Shown here piece by piece: positions 1 to 6,458 of a stretch of 64,000 nt of DNA. Every line of letters starts with the position of its first letter. The first letter of the stretch is position 1. Under the pieces are notes generated by a model. That model did no database searches. It saw nothing but the letters and a program-made list of their open reading frames with translations, and was not told the DNA's origin. This stretch comes from Bacillus subtilis subsp. subtilis. GTDB lineage: Bacteria; Pseudomonadota; Gammaproteobacteria; Xanthomonadales; Xanthomonadaceae. A program made the translations under genes and the position numbers. The stretch spans positions 62,001 to 126,000 of the forward strand of contig JAHREJ010000006.1 in the NCBI GenBank assembly GCA_021733645.1. The letters run 5' to 3'.

Positions 1-441
1 TTCGACGATGTCGCAGTCCCAGCCGGCCAGGGCGGCCGCGGCACGCTCGACCAGCTCGTCCAGGACCGCCACGCCCAGGCTGAAGTTGGACGCCCACACC
101 AGCGGGATGCCGGCGGCGGCCTGGATCAGCGCCTGGCGCTGGGCCTCGCTGATGCCGGTGGTGCCCGACACCAGCCCGGCCTGGCGTTCCACGCACAACG
201 CCAGGATCGGGTCGAAGCCTTCGGGCAGGCTGAAATCGATGGCCACATCGAACGGCGGCGCACCGGCCAGCTCGCTGCTGGCGAAATGCGGCACGCCGTC
301 GACGACGCGCTGCGCCGGCGAGCGCCGGGTCACCGCCGCGACGATCTGCAGGGCGGGGTTGTCGGCGGCCAGCCGCAGCAGGGCCTGGCCCATGCGTCCG
401 GACGCACCGTGGATAAGCAGGCGGAGGGGGGTATTGGTCAT
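1..441 (-). CDS. dapB: 4-hydroxy-tetrahydrodipicolinate reductase, N-terminal part (cut by window edge)
   Basis: DapB reduces the cyclic dipicolinate intermediate of lysine/diaminopimelate synthesis with NAD(P)H in the cytoplasm. Only the first 147 codons are in the window; the gene continues past position 1. The start is the ATG at 441-439 (MTNTPLRLLIHGASGRMGQ). The dinucleotide-binding motif GASGRMGQ lies at about residues 12-19, followed by the family's SGTTG segment and the NFSLGV segment near the cut end. Nothing abnormal is visible in the part present. The gene is divergent from the MerR gene that starts at 637. Identification is firm; only the C-terminal half, with the catalytic His/Lys region, cannot be checked here. 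Confidence 0.95.
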   Translation of the reverse strand, partial: MTNTPLRLLIHGASGRMGQALLRLAADNPALQIVAAVTRRSPAQRVVDGVPHFASSELAGAPPFDVAIDFSLPEGFDPILALCVERQAGLVSGTTGISEAQRQALIQAAAGIPLVWASNFSLGVAVLDELVERAAAALAGWDCDIVE

Positions 442-636
442 GCACGCAGGCTAGCGGGTGCGGGCAAGCCTGCACAAGGGGGAATCCGCGCAGCGCACCG
501 GCAACCGGCGGGGCCATTGCGGCTGTGCTTGCTACGCTGCGCGTCCCTCCGTGTCCTGCGTGTGCCATGTTGCTTCGCCATCCCCGCTCGACCGCCTGCC
601 ATCGTTGCACCGGCCCGTTGCCGGAGGATGGCTGAG

Positions 637-1038
637 ATGCGCATTTCCGACGTCGCCCGGCGCAGCGGCGCCAGCCAGAAGGCGATCCGCCTGTACGAGG
701 CGCGCGGGCTGCTGGCCGCCGTGCCGCGCATCAACCGCTACCGCCATTACAGCCAGCAGGACCTGGACCTGGTGCTGCTGATCCGCCAGGCGCTGGCACT
801 GGGCTTCCGGCTGGCCGATATGGCCACGCTGCGGCGCGCGGATGGCGGCATCGACTGGCCGCGCGTGCAGACGCTCCTGTCTACCCGGCAGCAGGCCGTG
901 CGCGACGACATCCAGCGCCTGCAGCAGCTGGACGATGCCTTGACCCTGCTGCGCGACGAAGTGGATCTGCTGATGGTCGATGGCGACGCCGGGCCGCTGG
1001 ATGCCTGCCTGGCCAACGCGCACTGCCATGCCGCTTGA
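637..1038 (+). CDS. MerR-family transcriptional regulator with a Cys/His tail
   Basis: This 133-residue protein begins MRISDVARRSG and has the MerR winged helix in residues 1-70 (ASQKAIRLYEARGLL, then RYRHYS), followed by a dimerisation helix. MerR proteins twist the promoter spacer in response to an effector. The ATG at 637 is preferred over the one at 628 because GGAGG at 623-627 is nine bases from it. The last residues read ACLANAHCHAA, a Cys-x5-Cys-His cluster where metal-sensing MerR proteins hold their ligands. The spacing differs from CueR, so metal or redox sensing is only a suggestion. A flavodoxin-fold oxidoreductase starts 53 bp downstream on the same strand and is a likely target. 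Confidence 0.85.
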   Translation: MRISDVARRSGASQKAIRLYEARGLLAAVPRINRYRHYSQQDLDLVLLIRQALALGFRLADMATLRRADGGIDWPRVQTLLSTRQQAVRDDIQRLQQLDDALTLLRDEVDLLMVDGDAGPLDACLANAHCHAA

Positions 1039-1091
1039 CTCTGCCCCTTGGGGCAGACCGCAGGCTGCGCCTTTCCCCCGCGAGCGCCCGC

Positions 1092-1673
1092 ATGCCCAGA
1101 TCCATTGTCATCCTGCTTGGCCACCCCGACCGCGACAGCCTGTGCGGCGCCCTCGCCGAGCGCTACCAGCAGGCCGCGCTCCGCGCCGGCCACCACGTGC
1201 AGCTGTTTGCGCTGGGCGAGATCGATTTCGACCCGATCCTGCGCCACGGCTACCGGCAGATCCAGCCACTGGAACCGGCGTTGCAGCAGGTCAACGAGGC
1301 CATCGCGCACTGCCAGCACCTGGTCCTGGTCTACCCCACCTGGTGGGGCGGCATGCCGGCGCTGCTGAAAGGCTATTTCGACCGCGCGTTCCTGCCGGGA
1401 TACGCCTTTCGCTACCGCAAAGACACGGTCTGGTGGGACCGTCTGCTGACCGGGCGCAGCGCGCGGGTGATCACCACGCTGGATACACCGCCGTGGTACT
1501 ACCGGTGGGTGTACCGCATGCCGGGGCATCAGCAGGTGCGGCGGACGATCCTGGCGTTCTGCGGGATCACACCGGTCCGCATCAGCGGGTTCGGGCCGGT
1601 ACGCAGTGCATCGGCGGGCCGGCGGGCGACATGGCTCCAGGTGGTTGAACGACTGGGCAGCCGTGCTGCGTAG
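1092..1673 (+). CDS. NAD(P)H:quinone oxidoreductase-like flavodoxin-fold protein
   Basis: A 193-residue protein starting MPRSIVILLGHPDRDS, an FMN phosphate-binding loop of the KefF/MdaB/NQO1 group. The conserved PTWWGGMPALLKGYFDRAFLP segment around residues 80-100 is the flavin-binding signature of this family. Members perform two-electron reduction of quinones or act as ancillary subunits of potassium efflux systems. The C-terminal third contains the usual aromatic-rich region (TPPWYYRWVY). It follows a MerR regulator on the same strand and may be co-transcribed with it. The in-frame ATG at 1092 is chosen because the upstream extension overlaps the MerR stop and has no family similarity. The substrate is unknown. 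Confidence 0.87.
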   Translation: MPRSIVILLGHPDRDSLCGALAERYQQAALRAGHHVQLFALGEIDFDPILRHGYRQIQPLEPALQQVNEAIAHCQHLVLVYPTWWGGMPALLKGYFDRAFLPGYAFRYRKDTVWWDRLLTGRSARVITTLDTPPWYYRWVYRMPGHQQVRRTILAFCGITPVRISGFGPVRSASAGRRATWLQVVERLGSRAA

Positions 1674-1697
1674 CGCCAGGCCATGCGTGGCGGTGGG

Positions 1698-1952
1698 TCA
1701 ATGCTGCTTCGGCGTGTCCGGCCCGCAACTGTCGCAGCCGCCACACGCGCCGCCGCCACCACTGGCCGGCGGGGCGATCTTCCGCCCCAGCGCCTGCAGC
1801 CACGGCGCCCGCTGCGGCTTGACCAGCCCCAGCGCGATGGCGCCGCGCGCCTTGCGCACGGTTCCGGGGAACTGCTTTTTCAGCACTACCCACGCACTGA
1901 CCAGTACGATCAGTACCACCAGCACGTACTGCAGCAGCAGTCCGGCGCCCAT
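1698..1952 (-). CDS. FeoB-associated small Cys-rich membrane protein (DUF6587-like)
   Basis: An 84-residue protein with one N-terminal membrane helix (residues 4-24, LLLQYVLVVLIVLVSAW), a basic middle and a C-terminal Cys/Gly tail, GACGGCDSCGPD. Its ATG shares one base with the feoB stop codon (TGATG at 1954-1950), so it is translationally coupled to feoB. FeoB operons often end in a small partner: FeoC in enterics, or a one-helix Cys-rich protein elsewhere. This gene fits the second type. The three cysteines could bind Fe or an Fe-S cluster, but that is inference. Confidence 0.8.
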   Translation of the reverse strand: MGAGLLLQYVLVVLIVLVSAWVVLKKQFPGTVRKARGAIALGLVKPQRAPWLQALGRKIAPPASGGGGACGGCDSCGPDTPKQH

Positions 1953-3811
1953 CAGCCGCCGCCCAGTGCCACGGTCACCTGGTAGGTGACCAGTGCGGCG
2001 ATGTAGGCCGCGGCGAACAGGTACACCGTGGCAAAGCCGACCTGCTTCCACGAGTTGGTCTCGCGCTTGATCGTGGCAAGGGTGGAAATGCACATCGGCG
2101 CGTAGATGAACCACACCAGCAGCGACAGACCGGTGGCCAGCGACCAGCCGTGGGCCACCACCGGGGTCAGCGCCTGGATGGCGGCGTCATCGTCGGCGGC
2201 CGACAGCGCGTAGATGGTGGCCAGCGAAGACACCGCCACTTCGCGCGCGCCCATGCCCGGAATCAGCGCGATGCAGATCTGCCAGTTGAAGCCCAGCGGC
2301 GCGAAGATCGTGGTCATCGCATGGCCGATCTGGCCGGCGAAGCTGTAGTCGATGGCCGGCATGGTCGCGTTGGCCGGTGCCGCCGGGAACTTCAGCAGCA
2401 CCCACAGCAGGATGGTCAGCGACAGGATGATGCCGCCCACGCGCTTGAGGAAGATCATGCCGCGCTCGTACAGGCCCACGGCCAGGTCGCGCGGGTGCGG
2501 GATGCGGTAGGAGGGAAGCTCCAGCATCAGCGGATGCTCGCTCTTGTCGCGGCGCCACTTCTTCATCACCCAGGACATCACCAGCGCGCTGAGGATGCCG
2601 GCCATGTACAGGCCGAACAGGATCAGCCCCTGCTGGCTGACAAAGCCCCAGAGGGTCTTGGCCGGGATGAACGCGCCGATCAGCAACGCATACACCGGCA
2701 GCCGCGCCGAACAGGTCATCAGCGGTGCCACCAGAATGGTGGCAAGGCGGTCGCGCGGGTCCTGGATGCTGCGCGTGGCCATGATGCCCGGCACCGCGCA
2801 GGCGAAGCTGGACAACAGCGGGATGAACGAGCGCCCGGACAACCCGGCCGCGGCCATCATGCGGTCCAGCAGGAATGCCGCGCGTGGCAGGTAGCCGGAT
2901 TCTTCCAGCGCCAGGATGAAGGCGAACAGGATCAGGATCTGCGGCAGGAACACCACCACCCCGCCTATGCCGGCAATGATGCCGTCGGTGAGCAGGCTGG
3001 TCAGCGGGCCTTCGGGGAGCACCGCGGCCACGTTTTCGCCCAGCCAGCCAAATCCGGCTTCGATGCCGTCCATCAGCGGCGTGGCCCAGGCGAACACCGC
3101 CTGGAAGATCAGGAACATCACCACGATCAGGGTCAGCAACCCGAACACCGGGTGCAGCAGCCAGCGATCCAGCGCGTCGTCGATCTTCGCCGTGCGGGTG
3201 GGCATGCTCACCGCAGCGGCCAGGATCGCACGCGCCTGGACGTGGTAATCGGCATCGGCGGCCGGCAGCGCCACGGGGGCCTGCAGGTGCGGCACCAGGG
3301 CATCCAGGCGCTCCACCAGCGCCTTGGCCCCGTTGCGGCGTACCGCCACGGTTTCCACCACCGGTACGCCCAGCGCCTGTTCCAGCGCCGGCACGTCAAT
3401 GCGGATGCCGCGGCGCTCGGCGGCGTCGACCATGTTCAGCGCCACGATCATCGGCTTGCCCAGCTCGCGCAGTTCCAGCGCAAAGCGCAGGTGCAGGCGC
3501 AGGTTGGTGGCATCGATCACGCACAGCAGTACGTCCGGCGCGGCTTCGCCCGGGTAGAAGCCCCGGCACAGGTCGCGGGTGATCGCTTCGTCCAGGCTGG
3601 CCGGCTGCAGGCTGTAGGCGCCCGGCAGGTCGAGCACGGCGAACTCGCGGCCGGACGGCGCGCGCAGGCGGCCTTCCTTGCGCTCCACCGTCACGCCGGT
3701 GTAGTTGGCCACCTTCTGGCGGCTGCCGGTGAGCTGGTTGAACAGCGCGGTCTTGCCGCTGTTCGGGTTGCCCACCAGCGCCACCCGCAGGGTTGCGGCG
3801 GCAGCGCTCAT
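1952..3811 (-). CDS. feoB: Ferrous iron transporter FeoB
   Basis: FeoB is the inner-membrane Fe(II) uptake protein with a cytoplasmic G domain. The 619-residue product shows the P-loop GNPNSGKT (residues 14-21), a G2 region with VANYTGVTVERKEG, G3 DLPGAYSL and G4 NMVD, followed by the GDI-like region. A polytopic domain from about residue 215 contains the two Gate segments (around LILFAFILALEESGYLPRAAF and the later IPGMGAREV). It is shorter than E. coli FeoB (773 aa) because of a compact C-terminus, which is common in this group. Its start overlaps the feoA stop by 4 bp. It is expected to be expressed under iron or oxygen limitation. Confidence 0.97.
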   Translation of the reverse strand: MSAAAATLRVALVGNPNSGKTALFNQLTGSRQKVANYTGVTVERKEGRLRAPSGREFAVLDLPGAYSLQPASLDEAITRDLCRGFYPGEAAPDVLLCVIDATNLRLHLRFALELRELGKPMIVALNMVDAAERRGIRIDVPALEQALGVPVVETVAVRRNGAKALVERLDALVPHLQAPVALPAADADYHVQARAILAAAVSMPTRTAKIDDALDRWLLHPVFGLLTLIVVMFLIFQAVFAWATPLMDGIEAGFGWLGENVAAVLPEGPLTSLLTDGIIAGIGGVVVFLPQILILFAFILALEESGYLPRAAFLLDRMMAAAGLSGRSFIPLLSSFACAVPGIMATRSIQDPRDRLATILVAPLMTCSARLPVYALLIGAFIPAKTLWGFVSQQGLILFGLYMAGILSALVMSWVMKKWRRDKSEHPLMLELPSYRIPHPRDLAVGLYERGMIFLKRVGGIILSLTILLWVLLKFPAAPANATMPAIDYSFAGQIGHAMTTIFAPLGFNWQICIALIPGMGAREVAVSSLATIYALSAADDDAAIQALTPVVAHGWSLATGLSLLVWFIYAPMCISTLATIKRETNSWKQVGFATVYLFAAAYIAALVTYQVTVALGGG

Positions 3812-4062
3812 GCCGGGGCTCCGGCGGGCAGTGCGGTCACCACGATGCGCTTGGCCTCGCTGCGGCGCAGGGCAAACCGCGTGAACCCGACCTGCACCAG
3901 CAGCGGTTCACCGCCGACCGGGCCGCGGGCTACCAGACGCACATCTTCACCCCGGACAAAACCCAGCTCCTTGAGCCGGCGGGCGATGGCATCGTTGGCG
4001 TGCAGTTCCTGCACCGACTCCACCAGGGCGGAGCGGTTCAGAGGCAGATCGGACAGCGTCAC
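3808..4062 (-). CDS. feoA: Ferrous iron transport protein A
   Basis: An 84-residue SH3-like FeoA: VTLSDLPLNRSA at the N-terminus, a central ARRLKELGFVRGEDVRLV and a C-terminal FALRRSEAKRIVV, all typical of the family. FeoA is a small cytoplasmic partner of FeoB. The start is taken as GTG at 4062-4060, because the family begins with the L-S-DL motif and no ATG is nearby. A longer in-frame reading back to 4200 runs through the Fur-like box and is not credible. The end overlaps feoB by 4 bp. The Shine-Dalgarno sequence is weak (AAGG-like). Confidence 0.93.
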   Translation of the reverse strand: MTLSDLPLNRSALVESVQELHANDAIARRLKELGFVRGEDVRLVARGPVGGEPLLVQVGFTRFALRRSEAKRIVVTALPAGAPA

Positions 4063-4077
4063 GGAGCGCCTTTGTGG

Positions 4078-4097
4078 TTGATAGGAATGGTTATCAA
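4078..4097. promoter_or_regulatory. Fur-box-like inverted repeat upstream of feoA
   Basis: TTGATA and TATCAA form a perfect inverted repeat separated by eight bases, giving an AT-rich island in a GC-rich region 16 bp upstream of the feoA GTG. It resembles the GATAAT/ATTATC half-sites bound by Fur. Iron-responsive repression of feoAB is inferred from this and from the operon's function. Confidence 0.65.
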
Positions 4098-4187
4098 TTC
4101 TAGCATCGCCGCGTCGCGTCATGGCCCGTGACCAATGGCCCGCTATGATCCGTACATGTATGGAGCAACCACAGGTCCCCTGCCCCC

Positions 4188-4976
4188 ATGAGTGATGCAT
4201 TACAGATAGAACGCAGCGCCTCGGTACTGACGCTGTGGCTGAACCGCCCCACCCTGCACAACGCCTTCGATGCCGCCCTGATCGCCCAGCTGACCGCCGC
4301 GCTGGACGCGGCCGGGCGCGACGAGCAGGTGCGCGCGGTGGTGCTGGCCGGCCAGGGCGCGTCGTTCTCGGCCGGCGCGGACATGCAGTGGATGCGCGGC
4401 ATGGCCGCCGCCAGCGAGGAAGACAACCGCCAGGATGCGTTGGCGCTGGCGCGGCTGATGCGCACCCTGGACGAGCTGCCCAAGCCGACCATCGCCCGCG
4501 TGCAGGGCGCTGCGTTCGGGGGCGGGGTGGGCCTGGTGGCCTGCTGCGATATCGCCATTGCCGCCACCACCGCCCGCTTCGGCCTCACCGAAAGCCGGCT
4601 GGGGCTGCTGCCGGCCGTCATTTCCCCGTATGTGATCGATGCGATCGGCCCGCGCCAGGCGCGCCGCTGGTTTGCCACCGGTGAGCATTTCGACGCCGAC
4701 ACCGCCCTGCGGATCGGTCTGGTACACCAGCTGATCGAACCTGAACGCATCGACGAAGCCGTGCAGCGCCAACTGGGCCTGCTCGACAAGGCCGGCCCGG
4801 TCGCCTCGGCGTCGGCCAAGGAACTGGTGCGCCGGGTCAGCGTGGGGCGCGACCGTGACGCGCTGGACCGCGACAACGCCGCGCTGATCGCGCGGCTGCG
4901 GGTTTCGGCCGAGGGCCAGGAGGGCCTGGGTGCCTTCCTGGACAAGCGCGCCCCGCATTGGGTTACCCAGGACTGA
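4188..4976 (+). CDS. liuC: Enoyl-CoA hydratase/isomerase, probable 3-methylglutaconyl-CoA hydratase
   Basis: A 262-residue crotonase-fold protein. The oxyanion-hole segments are SFSAGADMQWMRG (about residue 60) and GAAFGGGVGLVACCDI (about 105), and FGLTESRLGLLPAVISPYV carries the acidic catalytic region. LiuC-type enzymes hydrate 3-methylglutaconyl-CoA to HMG-CoA in leucine breakdown. That assignment is supported by the HMG-CoA lyase gene 0.6 kb downstream, which uses this product. Sequence alone cannot exclude a general short-chain enoyl-CoA hydratase. Isovaleryl-CoA dehydrogenase and methylcrotonyl-CoA carboxylase genes are not in the window. It is divergent from feoA. Confidence 0.85.
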   Translation: MSDALQIERSASVLTLWLNRPTLHNAFDAALIAQLTAALDAAGRDEQVRAVVLAGQGASFSAGADMQWMRGMAAASEEDNRQDALALARLMRTLDELPKPTIARVQGAAFGGGVGLVACCDIAIAATTARFGLTESRLGLLPAVISPYVIDAIGPRQARRWFATGEHFDADTALRIGLVHQLIEPERIDEAVQRQLGLLDKAGPVASASAKELVRRVSVGRDRDALDRDNAALIARLRVSAEGQEGLGAFLDKRAPHWVTQD

Positions 4977-4986
4977 GGCCACGCAC

Positions 4987-5373
4987 ATGCTCGACCATCT
5001 CGGCATCCGCTGCGCCGACTTCGCGCGCAGCCTGTCCTTCTTCCAGCAGGCCCTGGCGCCGCTGGGCATCGGCGTGGTGATGCAGGTCAGCGCCGAACAG
5101 ACCGGTGCCCACGACCACGCCGGCTTCGGCCGCACCGGCAAGCCGGATTTCTGGATCGGCAACGCGCCCGGCGCCCACGGCGGCGTGCACGTGGCCTTCA
5201 GCGCCGGCAGCCGCGCCGAGGTGGACGGGTTTTACCAGGCCGCGCTGGCGGCCGGGGGGCGCGACAATGGCGCCCCGGGCATCCGCGAGCACTACCACCC
5301 CCATTATTACGGGGCGTTCGTGCTCGATCCGGACGGCAACAACATCGAAGCGGTGTGCCACCACCCGGGCTGA
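4987..5373 (+). CDS. VOC (glyoxalase/dioxygenase superfamily) protein
   Basis: A 128-residue protein with a single VOC-fold unit: MLDHLGIRCADFARSLSFFQQALAPLGIG at the start, HVAFSAGSRAEVDGFYQAALAAGG in the middle, and YGAFVLDPDGNNIEAVCHHPG at the end. The final E of NNIEAVCH and the first H of LDHLG are the usual metal ligands. Small VOC proteins of this type have varied substrates, and none can be assigned here. The start lies 10 bp after the liuC-like stop, so the two are probably co-transcribed. Confidence 0.9.
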   Translation: MLDHLGIRCADFARSLSFFQQALAPLGIGVVMQVSAEQTGAHDHAGFGRTGKPDFWIGNAPGAHGGVHVAFSAGSRAEVDGFYQAALAAGGRDNGAPGIREHYHPHYYGAFVLDPDGNNIEAVCHHPG

Positions 5374-5564
5374 CCGCCTGGCGGTCGCCCCCGACGACCG
5401 TGCCGCCGGCACGGGCTGGCCGCTTTGCCGCCCGTCCCGCGTATTTCCTTTTCGTGGCCCGCCGGGGACCGTGGGCCACCTCTTTCCCCCAGGTATTCCC
5501 GTGAACCAACCCCTGCCCCAACCGCAGCCTGTTGTGCGCCGCCCCGTCCGCCGGGAGGCCCGGC

Positions 5565-6458
5565 ATGGATGATTTCGTCCGCATCGTCGAAGTGGGCCCG
5601 CGCGACGGGCTGCAGAATGAAGCCCACCCGGTGGCCACGGCCGACAAGATCGAACTGATCCGGCAACTCTCGCTGACCGGCCTGCGGACCATCGAGGCCA
5701 CCAGCTTTGTCAGCCCCCGCTGGGTGCCACAGTTGGCCGATGCCGCCGAGGTCTACACCGGCATCGTGCGCCTGCCCGGGATCGCCTACCCGGTGCTGGT
5801 CCCCAACGAACAGGGCTACGACCGTGCCCGCGCGGTGGGCGTGGAAGAAGTGGCGGTGTTCACCGCTGCCTCGGAAACCTTCAACCGCACCAACACCAAC
5901 GCCGGCATCGATGAATCGCTGGCGCGCTTCGCACCGATCCTGGAACGCGCGAAGGCCGATGGGGTAAAAGTGCGCGGCTACGTTTCCACCGTGCTTGGCT
6001 GCCCCTACCAGGGCGAGGTGCCGGTGAGCGAGGTGGTGCGGGTGGCGCGCGCCCTGCACGACATGGGCTGTTACGAAATCTCGCTGGGCGACACCATCGG
6101 CGTGGGCACCCCGCGCAAGGCACGCGCCATGCTGCACGCGGTAGCCGCCGAACTGCCGATGGCCGACCTGGCCGTGCACTTCCACGATACCTACGGCCAG
6201 GCGCTGGCCAACATCGACGCCTGCCTGGAAGAAGGTGTGCGCGTGGTCGATGCGGCCGTCTCCGGTGCGGGCGGCTGCCCGTACGCCAAGGGCGCCAGCG
6301 GCAATGTGGCCAGCGAAGACGTGGTGTACCTGCTGCATGGCATCGGCATGCGCACCGGCATCGACCTGCCCGCCCTTGCCAGCACCGGCCGCTGGCTGGC
6401 GGCGCGGCTGGGTCGCCAGACCGGCAGCAAAACCGGCAAGGCGCTGGCGGCCACATGA
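5565..6458 (+). CDS. mvaB: Hydroxymethylglutaryl-CoA lyase
   Basis: This enzyme cleaves HMG-CoA to acetoacetate and acetyl-CoA, the last step of leucine degradation (also called LiuE). The 297-residue TIM-barrel protein begins MDDFVRIVEVGPRDGLQNE, with the catalytic Arg/Asp in GPRDG. It has the HFHDTYGQ metal-binding motif near residue 206 and the GAGGCPYAKGASGN loop with the essential Cys near residue 240. A strong GGGAGG at 5552-5557 fixes the ATG at 5565. The stop overlaps the start of the next gene by 4 bp (ATGA). A 191-bp stretch precedes it with no recognisable gene. Confidence 0.96.
   Translation: MDDFVRIVEVGPRDGLQNEAHPVATADKIELIRQLSLTGLRTIEATSFVSPRWVPQLADAAEVYTGIVRLPGIAYPVLVPNEQGYDRARAVGVEEVAVFTAASETFNRTNTNAGIDESLARFAPILERAKADGVKVRGYVSTVLGCPYQGEVPVSEVVRVARALHDMGCYEISLGDTIGVGTPRKARAMLHAVAAELPMADLAVHFHDTYGQALANIDACLEEGVRVVDAAVSGAGGCPYAKGASGNVASEDVVYLLHGIGMRTGIDLPALASTGRWLAARLGRQTGSKTGKALAAT

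Noticed and set aside
5374-5564. Possible small gene between the VOC and HMG-CoA lyase genes
   Set aside because: A GTG-started frame exists but is short, Pro-rich and has no ribosome-binding site or family signal. I see only a weak GTGGCCC/GGGCCAC hairpin.
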